NCBI GenBank assembly: GCA_003244105.1
Contig: QHBK01000003.1
Span: 98,394-162,393 of the forward strand
DNA length: 64,000 nucleotides
Direction: 5' to 3'
Source: Candidatus Eremiobacter antarcticus
GTDB lineage: Bacteria; Vulcanimicrobiota; Vulcanimicrobiia; Eremiobacterales; Eremiobacteraceae
Part shown: in pieces, positions 17,521 to 25,723 of the stretch
Layout: each line of letters begins with the position of its first letter
How positions within the stretch are numbered: position 1 is the first letter of the stretch
Program-made: the position numbers and the translations under genes
The notes under the pieces: model-generated
Databases searched by the model: none
Told to the model about the DNA's origin: nothing
What the model saw: the letters and a program-made list of their open reading frames with translations, nothing else

Positions 17521-18432
17521 GTGAAGCTTCCTTTCAGCCTCAAAGCGCCTGCGAAAATCAACCTGCGCTTGCGAGTCGACGGCGTCGGCGACGCCGGATT
17601 GCACCGCATCCACAGCATGATGGCAGACCTCGGTTTGTCGGACGAGATTCGCTTCGAGGATACAAGCGACGGATTTTGCGTCGAATGCGACCCGCCGCTC
17701 GTTCCGGAAAGGGAAAACCTCGCATGGCGCGCGCCGATGAGCCTGCAGTCGCCGCTGCCTCAGGTGCGCATCAACGTTCTCAAGCGCATCCCACTGGAAG
17801 CCGGTCTGGGAGGCGGCAGCTCGGACGCGGCCGCTGCGTTGCGCGGCATCGCGATGATTATGGAAGCTCGCGGTGAGCCTGTGACTCCGCAAGCGATGCT
17901 CGAGGCTGCCTCTCGCACCGGTGCAGATGTCCCCGCGTGTCTGTGCGAGGGATTGAAAGTCGTCGAAGGCTACGGCGAGCGAGTACGGCCGCTCGATTGC
18001 CGTTTGCCTCCGTGGTCGATCGTGCTGTTGCGGTGCGGGGCCGGCGTTTTGACGGCACGCGCCTACGCATTGCTGGACGACGATCGAAGCCGCGTGGCGG
18101 ACAGCTCCAATCCTGCAGACGTGGCGCGCGACGACGAGGCGATCGAAGGGATGCGCCACGCGCTTGACTCCTGCGATTTTTCCCAGTTCCGAAGTTTGCT
18201 CCACAACGATTTCACGGATGTCGTGGAGCGCGCCTATCCGCACATCGCCCGAGCACGCCGGCGCCTGGAAGGACTGGGCGCGCAGGCAACGCTGTTGTGC
18301 GGCAGCGGGTCGTGCGTGGCCGGTTTTTACGAGCGCACCGCGGGCGCGAGCGCTGCCGTGCAAGCGTTGGCCGGCGCGTCCGGGTGTTGGTCGGCGCTCA
18401 CCGCTTTCGCGCCTGCCGGTGCCGCCGTTTGA
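17521..18432 (+). CDS. ispE: 4-diphosphocytidyl-2-C-methyl-D-erythritol kinase
   Basis: A 303-residue GHMP kinase of the non-mevalonate isoprenoid pathway. APAKINLRLRV is at residues 9-19, the ATP-binding PLEAGLGGGSSDAAAAL at 90-106, and a late LLCGSGSCVAGFY motif follows. The GTG start gives the exact family N-terminus. It is divergent from pilT and translationally coupled to the next gene through a TTGA stop/start overlap. Confidence 0.95.
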   Translation: MKLPFSLKAPAKINLRLRVDGVGDAGLHRIHSMMADLGLSDEIRFEDTSDGFCVECDPPLVPERENLAWRAPMSLQSPLPQVRINVLKRIPLEAGLGGGSSDAAAALRGIAMIMEARGEPVTPQAMLEAASRTGADVPACLCEGLKVVEGYGERVRPLDCRLPPWSIVLLRCGAGVLTARAYALLDDDRSRVADSSNPADVARDDEAIEGMRHALDSCDFSQFRSLLHNDFTDVVERAYPHIARARRRLEGLGAQATLLCGSGSCVAGFYERTAGASAAVQALAGASGCWSALTAFAPAGAAV

Positions 18433-19232
18433 GCGGCGCGGAGAAGCACTTCACCGTCGTCGCCCTGGCGGGTGGATCGTTGGAAGCCGATTTTCGAAAA
18501 GCCGGCTACGGCGTCCCCAACAAAGCGTATCTCCCGGTCGGCGGCGTCTTGATGATCGTGCGTGTGTTGCGCGCCCTCCGTGAGGCGGGATCCGTCAGCC
18601 GCATCCGCTGCGTCACCGAGCGAGCGGCGTTCGCGGACATTCCCGAGGGGCAAGACCTGTGCGATGAGGTCATCGAGCCTGAGGGAGAACTCGTCGGCAG
18701 CATGCTCGCCGGCCTGCGTGGACTGCCGGCCGAGGAACGAGTGCTGGTCGCCGCGACCGACATGGCTTTGTTGAGCGCGGGTTCCGTCGACGCATTCTCC
18801 GCACGCGCCGCGCAGGCCGACTGTGACATTGGTTATGGATTTGTAGAGCGGCGAACACACGACCGACGCTATCCGGGCGTGCGGCACACCTGGGTGCGTC
18901 TGCGCGAAGGAACATTCTGCGGCGGCGGCTTGAGCATTGTGCGCGCGGGATGCGCCGGCCAGATTCAGTCGGTGTTGCGCCGGTTCACGGCGGCGCGCAA
19001 ATCTCCGCTCAAGCTTGCGAAGCTCTTCTCGCCGATGCTGGTCTTCAAGGCGTTGAGCGGCACGCTTCCCATCGCGGAGCTCGAAGAACGCGCGACCGCG
19101 ATCACGGGCCTGCGATGCCGCGGCATCATGTGCCCCGAGCCGGAGGTGGCGGTCAACGTCGATCGGTTCGAGGATCTACGTGCGGTTGAGGCCATCTTGC
19201 GCGATCGCGCTTGCGTGCAGGTCCTCAGCTAA
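18429..19232 (+). CDS. nucleotidyltransferase-like protein (MobA-like NTP transferase fold)
   Basis: A 267-residue protein whose TTG start overlaps the ispE stop by 4 bp. The GT-A pattern is recognisable: VVALAGG at residues 9-15, VPNKAYLPVGGVLMIVRVLRAL, IRCVTE, VLVAATDMALLS with the metal-binding Asp, and a late VAVNVDRFEDL. The usual GxG/R signature after LAGG is replaced by SLEADFRKAG. Relatives sit next to ispE in Clostridia and have no settled function; an IspD role is conceivable from position but the motifs fit MobA-like proteins better. Its end overlaps the convergent gamma-carbonic-anhydrase gene by 57 bp. Confidence 0.72.
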   Translation: MSGAEKHFTVVALAGGSLEADFRKAGYGVPNKAYLPVGGVLMIVRVLRALREAGSVSRIRCVTERAAFADIPEGQDLCDEVIEPEGELVGSMLAGLRGLPAEERVLVAATDMALLSAGSVDAFSARAAQADCDIGYGFVERRTHDRRYPGVRHTWVRLREGTFCGGGLSIVRAGCAGQIQSVLRRFTAARKSPLKLAKLFSPMLVFKALSGTLPIAELEERATAITGLRCRGIMCPEPEVAVNVDRFEDLRAVEAILRDRACVQVLS

Positions 19233-19751
19233 TCCGATGCCTTGCGAGCGATAGTGCTTCGTCAAACGCACATACGCGGGCGCGCCGACCGTAAGCCATT
19301 TCTGGGAACTGCCTTCTAACCGTTTCTTCAACGCGGCGGGCGCGCCGGCCGCCAGCATCTCGTCCGGAATCTCTTGGTCCTCCAGCACGACGGACCCGGC
19401 GGCCACAAGCGCTCGTCGACCGATGACCGCACGATCGAGCACGACGGCGTTCATGCCGATGAGCGCGCCGCTCTTCACGTGACACGCCTCCAAGATGGCG
19501 CCGTGACCGATCGTCACGTTGTCTTCGATCACCGTGTCGTGTCCTTCGTAGACGTGGATGACGGCGTTGTCCTGCACCGATGTGTTCTCACCGATGTGAA
19601 TGGCGGCTTCGTCGCCCCGCAAAACCGCGCCGAACCACACGCTGACGCCGTCAGCCAGTTCGACGTCGCCGATGATGCTCGCGGTCGGCGCGATGAAGAC
19701 GCCTTTGCCGATTTTCGGAGACTTGCCGTCAAACGTCAGAATGCAGGCCAA
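19176..19751 (-). CDS. gamma-carbonic-anhydrase-like hexapeptide-repeat protein
   Basis: A 191-residue left-handed beta-helix protein with repeated hexapeptides (PTASIIGDVELADGVSVWFGAVLRGD near residue 22, NTSVQDNAVIHV, VTIGHGAILEACHV, GMNAVVLD) and a C-terminal helix. Family members are trimers and some bind zinc through three histidines. Two are present, in AVIHVY and IGHG, but the third, normally in LHGC, is Glu here (ILEAC), so carbonic anhydrase activity is doubtful. The C-terminus overlaps the convergent NTP-transferase gene by 57 bp, and the N-terminus overlaps the RNase E/G stop by 16 bp. Confidence 0.85.
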   Translation of the reverse strand: MACILTFDGKSPKIGKGVFIAPTASIIGDVELADGVSVWFGAVLRGDEAAIHIGENTSVQDNAVIHVYEGHDTVIEDNVTIGHGAILEACHVKSGALIGMNAVVLDRAVIGRRALVAAGSVVLEDQEIPDEMLAAGAPAALKKRLEGSSQKWLTVGAPAYVRLTKHYRSQGIGLAEDLHASAIAQDGLNRT

Positions 19752-22700
19752 TCACCGCTCTCCTGACTGGATTCCGGAGCGCTCTCAGAATTCGGTGAAG
19801 AGCTTTCGCCCGCACCCGGCTCATCCTGACCCTGCTGCCGCCTTCGCTCCTGAGCGCGTTCCCGCGCGCGCGCCTTGCGCTCTTCCAACTCCGCCGCATC
19901 GCTCACGAAGAGCGAAGAGTCAGATGCCCCGGTACCCAGGGAGATGCCGCCGGCATCTTCATCCATGTCTTCAAGCGACGACAACACAGCGGTGTCGGCC
20001 TCTGCAGGCTTGGCGGCCGGCGCCGCCGTGACGTCCGGCGGTGGATAGAGCTGACGCACTTTTCCTTTCGGAACCGGAGGCGCGTCGGCGGGCCGCATCA
20101 GAGCCCCGCGCGAGGCGGCCTTGGCACGCTTCCCGGCCGGCTGCTCGGAGCCGGTCTCCACGCCGTCGTTAGGAGGCGGATACAATTGCTTGACGGCAGG
20201 TCCCTCACGCCTGGCGGGGGCCGGGCGGCCGCGCTCGCGAGAATCGCGCCGCGGGGGAGGACGACGTTCCCCGCCATCCGGCGGCCTTGACGTTTCAAGG
20301 CCGGACGGTGACGCGGCGTGTTCGTCCGTTCGGGGCGGCCTTGGGATCCCGCGTTGGGGACCCGCCGCGCGCGGATGCGCAACGTCGGACGGCGCGGCCG
20401 TTTCGCGCGGGCGCTGAGTCGTTTGGCGCGGTTGAAGCGTCCCTTCGTCGCTCGGTCTTGCGCTCGTGGGATCCGTTCGCAGGGTCGCTCCGCCGTAGCC
20501 GGTTCCGCGCGCTGGGCGCTCGCGAACCGCACCGCTTTCCCGTCCACGTTCCGGCGGTTTAGCGCGATCGCTCCGGGCTCTGCGAAGCCCAGCCGAGGGC
20601 AGAACTTCCACGTGCGCGGCTTCCGCGGGCTTGGGAGTCACGACGACGTCGAGTTCATCTGCATCGTAATCATCCGCAACTGGTTCCCGCTGGCGAGTCT
20701 GCGACTGCGAAGGGCGGGGGCTCGCGGCGCCTCGCAGAGGCTGCCGTTCTTGCGCAGGCCTCGGCCGGCGAACCGAAGCGGCGTCAGCCGGCTGGCGCGT
20801 GCCGCCCCTTGCAAAGTCGTCATCCGCCGGCCGGGCCGGCTTGGCCATCACCGGTTTACCGTAAAGCTGACGCACCGCGCCGTAGCGCTTGGCTGCCGGC
20901 GCCTGAGCGCCGCTGCGCGGATCCACGACCGTCTCGAGCTCATCGACGCTCTCTCGGCCAAATGATGGCGTCCGATCGACGCGGGAATAGCGGCCTGCGT
21001 TTATAGGCGCGCCCCCGCGCGGGGAAATGGCGGGTCGGGTCGGCCGGACGCCGCCGCTGAGCGCGTCATCGCGCCTCGATGCTATGGCGCGCCCTGTCTC
21101 GGAGCGCCGGGCGGGCTCGCGTCGAGTTGGCTCAGGCGTGCGTCGAGCCGGCGCCGGTGGCGCAGCGCGGCGTTGAACCGGCTCACGCTCGCCTTCCTGC
21201 CGGTAGGCATCGTACGCATCGTCCTCACCGCCTGCTGCCGCCGCGCCGGGCTCCAAACCGCGGCCCTTTCCTCGGCCTCTGCGGCGGCGCCGCCGGCGGG
21301 TGGCTTCGGCGTCATCGGAAGCCTCCGACGGAGCGAGCACAACCTCTTCGAGCGGCTCTACGCTCAAGGCCGCCTCCTCCGCGTCCGATTCATAGTCGAT
21401 GTCGCCGTCGCCGCCCACGATGAGAGGCTGCTTTTGGTGCCCTCTGGGACCGCCTTGGAACGGCGTTCGCCGCCCCCCGCCTCCGCGCGAGCGCCCGCGG
21501 TCAGCAGGCTCGGTTTTCGGCCGTTGCCCGCTCGTGCGGGCCGCGGTCTGCTCGGGCAGCGCTGCCTTGATGGGGCGCCGCACCGGGGGAGTCCGATCTT
21601 CTTCCTCTTCCTCTAAAGAGAAGGCGACGCGTTGAGACCGGCGCGGACGCTGGGTTGACGGTTGCGGCGCCGTGCCGCCCCGCTGCGCTCCGTCTTCGTC
21701 GCCGCCCGCTGCGCTTGCCGCAACGCGCGCGATCGCCGGGGCCGGCGGAGCGATGGGCGCCTCGCCGACGACGCCTTTGCCATGTCCACGTTCGCGCCGC
21801 TTTCTGCGCTGACCCAGCGGCAACGGCTCAGCCAAGTCGGCGCGCAACATGTTGTCATCCGCTCCCGTGATCTTGACGCGGATAGTCTGACCGCTGCCAT
21901 TCGCGGCGTCCTTCACTTCGGTCAGGTAGCCGTTGATCACGGCCACGCCGGACGCCGGATTGGGCAGCCGCACCTGCAGCAGCTCCACTTCCAGCACCGA
22001 TCCCGCTGTGGGCGCCGAGCGCAGCCGGCGCGCCTCTTCGACGAGCACCTGCTCGCGATGACGCTGCGGCTCTGCGAACAACCGGACCTCGAGGTCATGA
22101 TCGTGCATGAGCCGGTCAAGCTCTTCGTGGTACCAGCCGAGCAGCTGCGTCGCGACGGCCGGATCCGTGACGACGTCGAACTTCTTGCCGCGCGCTCCAT
22201 TGCTGCGCTTTGTCCGGATCTGGCGAAGCACGCCGATCGCGACGGTTTCGCTGGACATCACGCTTCCCAAGCCCGTGCAATACGGGCAGTCCGAGCGCAA
22301 CTGACCGGCGAGATCCTTGCCGACTCGCTTGCGCGTGAACTCCAAGAGGCCGAGGTTGGAGAACACCTGGATGGTGCTGCGCGTGCGGTCGCGGCGCAGC
22401 GATTCCGTCAATGTGCCGATCACTTGCTCGCGGCTGCGCTCGTGCGTCATGTCGATGAAGTCGACCACGATGATGCCGCCGATATCGCGCAGCCGCACTT
22501 GGCGCGCGATCTCGGCCGCGGCCTCGATGTTGGTCCGCACGATCGTGTCTTCCAGGTTGCGGCCGCCGGTGAACTTGCCCGTGTTGACGTCGATGACGGT
22601 CAGCGCCTCGGTGTGTTCCAAGACCAAGTGGCCGCCCGACGGCAATGGGATCTTGGGCTTGAGCAGCTTTTGCAGCTCCTCGTCGATGCCGCGCGCGGCG

Positions 22701-23497
22701 AAGAGCGTGCCCGGTCCGTCGACGAGCTTCAGCCGGTCGATATACTGCGGTCCCAGCAGCGACATGGTCGAGCGGATCTCTTCGAAGTGCTCTTTGGAAT
22801 CGATATAGACGGCCGTGACGTCGCTTGTGAGAAAGTCGCGCACGGACTTGAAGACCAAGTTGAGGTCCTTGTGCAGGAGCGCGGGCGCCGTTGCGCGCTT
22901 GTAGCTCTCCAGCATGCCGTGCCACAGACGCAGCTGCACGCCGAGATCGGCGATCAATTCCGCTTCGCTCACGTTGGCGGCGGCGGTGCGCACAATGGTG
23001 GCCATGCCCTCCGGCCGGACGCGGCGCATGATCTGCTTGAGACGCGCGCGTTCGTTAGCATCCTCGATGCGCGAGGAGACGCCCGAGTAGCGGCCGGTCG
23101 GCATCAGCACGAGAGAACGGCCGGGCAGGGAGATGTTGGTCGAGACGCGCGCGCCTTTCAGGCCGCGCGGCTCTTTGACGATCTGCACCAAGACGTCGCT
23201 GCCGACTTTCAGCAGCTCGTTGACGGTGTGGCCCTTGCGACGGTCGGTGATCTCCGTCTCGCCGATGTTGATGGGGTCGCGCATGATGTCGTCGACATAC
23301 AGGAACGCGTTGCGGCCCAGACCGATGTTGACGAAGCACGCCCCCATGCCGGGGAGAACATTTTCGACTCGACCTTTATAGATCGATCCGATGACCTTTT
23401 CTTCGCGTTCGAAGTAGATCTCGGCGAGCGAGCCCTCTTCTAAAACGGCAACGCGGTTTTCCCATTCATCACATGAAATCAGAATCTCGGTTTTCAA
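19736..23497 (-). CDS. RNase E/G family endoribonuclease with very long disordered tail
   Basis: With a TTG start (AGG about ten bases upstream) the protein has 1253 residues. An S1 domain spans about residues 15-95 (GSIYKGRVENVLPGMGACFVNIG), the catalytic Asp of IDVNTGKF is near residue 302, the second in IIVVDFIDM near 345, and the zinc-link CPYC near 404. A small beta-rich segment near 503-540 may be TRAM-like. From about 550 onward it is Pro/Arg/Glu-rich and probably disordered, with an Arg run near 735 and three QLY-containing motifs near 873, 1100 and 1146. It processes rRNA and turns over mRNA; the tail suggests a degradosome scaffold. It lies downstream of rodA, as in Clostridia. Confidence 0.93.
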   Translation of the reverse strand: MKTEILISCDEWENRVAVLEEGSLAEIYFEREEKVIGSIYKGRVENVLPGMGACFVNIGLGRNAFLYVDDIMRDPINIGETEITDRRKGHTVNELLKVGSDVLVQIVKEPRGLKGARVSTNISLPGRSLVLMPTGRYSGVSSRIEDANERARLKQIMRRVRPEGMATIVRTAAANVSEAELIADLGVQLRLWHGMLESYKRATAPALLHKDLNLVFKSVRDFLTSDVTAVYIDSKEHFEEIRSTMSLLGPQYIDRLKLVDGPGTLFAARGIDEELQKLLKPKIPLPSGGHLVLEHTEALTVIDVNTGKFTGGRNLEDTIVRTNIEAAAEIARQVRLRDIGGIIVVDFIDMTHERSREQVIGTLTESLRRDRTRSTIQVFSNLGLLEFTRKRVGKDLAGQLRSDCPYCTGLGSVMSSETVAIGVLRQIRTKRSNGARGKKFDVVTDPAVATQLLGWYHEELDRLMHDHDLEVRLFAEPQRHREQVLVEEARRLRSAPTAGSVLEVELLQVRLPNPASGVAVINGYLTEVKDAANGSGQTIRVKITGADDNMLRADLAEPLPLGQRRKRRERGHGKGVVGEAPIAPPAPAIARVAASAAGGDEDGAQRGGTAPQPSTQRPRRSQRVAFSLEEEEEDRTPPVRRPIKAALPEQTAARTSGQRPKTEPADRGRSRGGGGRRTPFQGGPRGHQKQPLIVGGDGDIDYESDAEEAALSVEPLEEVVLAPSEASDDAEATRRRRRRRGRGKGRGLEPGAAAAGGEDDAYDAYRQEGEREPVQRRAAPPAPARRTPEPTRREPARRSETGRAIASRRDDALSGGVRPTRPAISPRGGAPINAGRYSRVDRTPSFGRESVDELETVVDPRSGAQAPAAKRYGAVRQLYGKPVMAKPARPADDDFARGGTRQPADAASVRRPRPAQERQPLRGAASPRPSQSQTRQREPVADDYDADELDVVVTPKPAEAAHVEVLPSAGLRRARSDRAKPPERGRESGAVRERPARGTGYGGATLRTDPTSARPSDEGTLQPRQTTQRPRETAAPSDVAHPRAAGPQRGIPRPPRTDEHAASPSGLETSRPPDGGERRPPPRRDSRERGRPAPARREGPAVKQLYPPPNDGVETGSEQPAGKRAKAASRGALMRPADAPPVPKGKVRQLYPPPDVTAAPAAKPAEADTAVLSSLEDMDEDAGGISLGTGASDSSLFVSDAAELEERKARARERAQERRRQQGQDEPGAGESSSPNSESAPESSQESGDWPAF

Positions 23498-23936
23498 AAC
23501 TGTGCACCTTTTTCGCGGAAGAGCAAACAAACGCAAACCGCTGCCCGGCAAAACGCCGCGCGGCTGCGCGAGAGAACATCTCAGAAACCTTGGGTTGGAG
23601 GACGGCGCTGCGAGCGCTGCCCGGAAACGGCCTGCGCGTCATGCGTGACGCGGCCCGGCCGCGTTGTCGTGTCGTTTGATAAACCTTCATCCCCTCAAGG
23701 GATTGTCGGCCGCGAGCCTCTTACGGCTGTTCGTTTTCAGCGGTGAGCTCGAGCGGCGAGCAAAGAGCGGGGCCAGACTGCGGACGTCACCGGTGCGCGT
23801 ACATCTCAACGACATTGCTGCCTAAGCAACGAAATCTGCGCTGCATTCCGCGGGGCATTCGCGCCCCCGGGAACCTCGATCCGTCGGGCTAAGGGCTCGT
23901 TCGGCGGCCGCTCGGCGCTCGCCTTTCGCACTGTTC
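23498..23936. other. 439 bp leader/intergenic region upstream of the RNase E/G gene
   Basis: No gene is supported here. The region would form the RNase 5' leader if transcription starts inside it, or a spacer if it reads on from rodA. A perfect 7 bp stem with a 4-base loop (CGCGTCA-TGCG-TGACGCG) is at 23635-23652. A shorter CCCT/AGGG pair is near 23695-23704 and a TTGCT/AGCAA pair near 23815. There is no clear -35/-10 pair and no U-tract terminator after rodA. Long leaders are known to mediate RNase E autoregulation in E. coli; that role here is only a possibility. Confidence 0.5.
23635..23652 (-). promoter_or_regulatory. hairpin in the RNase E/G leader
   Basis: A perfect 7 bp inverted repeat with a four-base TGCG loop, about 140 bp upstream of the RNase start. 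It has no T-run, so it is not an intrinsic terminator. It could be an RNase cleavage or autoregulation element or a DNA operator. Only the symmetry is observed. Confidence 0.3.
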
Positions 23937-25070
23937 TCACCGGGCCGCCCGTGGCGAAGGCTCGCCGAAGCTGATCTTATGACGCTGAAGGTGGATGTTC
24001 AGCAGCACGCCCACCGCCATGAAGCACGTGATCAGGCTGGAGCCCCCATAGGAGATGAAGGGCAGGGGTATGCCCGTGACCGGCATGATGCCAACCGTCA
24101 TGCCGACGTTGATGAGCACGTGGAACAAGAACATCGACACGATGCCGACCGCGACCAGCAGGCCGTAACGATCGCGCGCCGCGCCCACGACGAACATCGC
24201 CGACAACAAAAGCGCCGCGTACGCCCCGAGCAAGGAAACCGCGCCCAAAAAGCCCAGCTCCTCGCCGACCACGGTGAAGATGAAATCCGTAGCGTGCTCG
24301 GGCACGAACCCCAATTGCGTCTGCGTGCCTGAGAACAGGCCCTTGCCCGTGAGCTGACCCGAGCCGATCGCGATCTTGGACTGCATGAGGCTCCAGCCCG
24401 CGCCCTGCGGATCGTACTTCGGATGCAAGAACACGAGCAGGCGCCGGCGCTGATAGCTCTTCAAGATGTAGGGCGACGCCGCTGTGAAAACGGCGACGGC
24501 TGTGAGACCGGCTGCGTAGGCGGCGAAGTGCAGAAGATTCGGCAGCGCAAAGAAGAGCATCGCGCTCAGGATCAACACGAAGATCAACGCGCTGCCGAGA
24601 TCGGGCTGTTTCAAGACCAGCAGCGCCGGCACCAGCGCCGCCGCGATGGGAGCGGCTAGGTCGCGCCAGCGCCGGTGGGTGCGCTTGGGATCGGCCAACA
24701 CTGCTGCAAGCGACAGCGTGAGCAAAAGTTTGGCAGGCTCGGACGGCTGGAAGACGAGGGGTCCCACCCCGACCCAGCGTTGCGCGCCGAGGGCGGCGTG
24801 GCCCGCCACGGCGACTGCTCCCAACATGAGCAGGTTCACGATGTAGATCGTCCATGCCCAGCGCTGCCACACGTGATAATCGATCAGCGCGAAGACGATC
24901 ATGGCGGCGATGGCGACGATGAGATAAGCTGTTTGACGGTGATAATCGCCGGCGCCGTCCGGCGTATGGAGCGTCGCGCTTTTGATGATGATCAGCCCGA
25001 AGACGGAAAGCGCGACGGCGCACAACGCCAGGGGATAGTTGAGAGAGACGTACCAGGGGCGCTCGAGCAA
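23937..25070 (-). CDS. rodA: rod-shape-determining peptidoglycan glycosyltransferase RodA
   Basis: A 377-residue SEDS protein with about ten membrane helices. Diagnostic segments are RWVGVGPLVFQPSEPAKLLL near residue 100, KQPDLGSALIF near 155, the extracytoplasmic loop with GKGLFSGTQTQLGFVPEHATDFIF near 240, and TGIPLPFISYGGSSLI near 340. RodA polymerises glycan strands with a partner PBP in lateral wall growth, so a rod-shaped cell is likely. It follows minE by 8 bp. Confidence 0.95.
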   Translation of the reverse strand: MLERPWYVSLNYPLALCAVALSVFGLIIIKSATLHTPDGAGDYHRQTAYLIVAIAAMIVFALIDYHVWQRWAWTIYIVNLLMLGAVAVAGHAALGAQRWVGVGPLVFQPSEPAKLLLTLSLAAVLADPKRTHRRWRDLAAPIAAALVPALLVLKQPDLGSALIFVLILSAMLFFALPNLLHFAAYAAGLTAVAVFTAASPYILKSYQRRRLLVFLHPKYDPQGAGWSLMQSKIAIGSGQLTGKGLFSGTQTQLGFVPEHATDFIFTVVGEELGFLGAVSLLGAYAALLLSAMFVVGAARDRYGLLVAVGIVSMFLFHVLINVGMTVGIMPVTGIPLPFISYGGSSLITCFMAVGVLLNIHLQRHKISFGEPSPRAAR

Positions 25071-25078
25071 AGGAAAGA

Positions 25079-25720
25079 CTAGTGCGGAGGGTCTTCCGCG
25101 GGCCTGCCGTCCGCACGCTCAACGTCGCCCAAGGGCGGCGATTCACCGTTGCGAACACCCTCAAACGGTGCAGCTTCCGACGCGCCGGCCTCGTCGAAGC
25201 GTTCTGCGCTCTTCGCTGCGGCGGTCACGTTGTCGAAGCTCGCAACCGGCTGACCGTTTGGGCCGTTGCGCGGGCTTCTGCGCCGGCGGCGTCGCCTCGA
25301 CGGCACGTTCGCACCGTTCGTCCGGCCGATGCGCGCAGTTTCGTCAGGCGGTGACACACGAGAACGCGCGGGCTCATCAGCGTGAGCCGGCGGTTCGACA
25401 GCTACCTCGGTTTGGACCGCCGAAGGCATGCGTTCGACTGCGCCCTCGCTCCTGATCTGGTCGAGCGTCTTGACGTTATTGACGGGGATGTTCGCGAGCA
25501 GCATGAAACGGCGCTCGGCATTTTCGAAGTGGACGTCCAACCCGCGCTCGTCAATCTCTAAATAGCGCTGCAGAACGCTGAGCATTTCCCCTTTCATGGC
25601 ATCGAACGTCTCAGGCGCAAGCGAGATTCGGTCTGACATCAGCACGAACCGCAGCCGGTCCTTGGCGAGGCTCTTGCTCGGTTCATCGCGGCGGAAGAAC
25701 TTGGTGAGGAAATCGAGCAT
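25079..25720 (-). CDS. minE: MinE cell division topological factor with long basic tail
   Basis: A 213-residue protein; MinE is normally 80-100. Residues 1-90 are a standard MinE: an N-terminal amphipathic MLDFLTKFF membrane anchor, AKDRLRFVLMSDR in the MinD-contacting region, and FDAMKGEMLSVLQRYLEI with the ANIPVNN end. The remaining 120 residues are low complexity and charged, with a run of seven arginines near residue 145 and acidic segments after it. MinE stimulates MinD ATPase activity and drives the oscillation that places the division site. The gene starts 3 bp after the second minD. Confidence 0.93.
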   Translation of the reverse strand: MLDFLTKFFRRDEPSKSLAKDRLRFVLMSDRISLAPETFDAMKGEMLSVLQRYLEIDERGLDVHFENAERRFMLLANIPVNNVKTLDQIRSEGAVERMPSAVQTEVAVEPPAHADEPARSRVSPPDETARIGRTNGANVPSRRRRRRRSPRNGPNGQPVASFDNVTAAAKSAERFDEAGASEAAPFEGVRNGESPPLGDVERADGRPAEDPPH

Positions 25721-25723
25721 TTC

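Noticed and set aside
17386..18363. Upstream 326-codon extension of pilT
   Set aside because: It overlaps ispE on the opposite strand and has no PilT similarity; an internal GTG with GGAG fits the family length.
21662..23443. 593-codon open frame on the plus strand opposite the RNase gene
   Set aside because: It is antisense to the catalytic domain of RNase E/G; the composition is that of a shadow frame in high-GC DNA, and the minus strand has unmistakable motifs.
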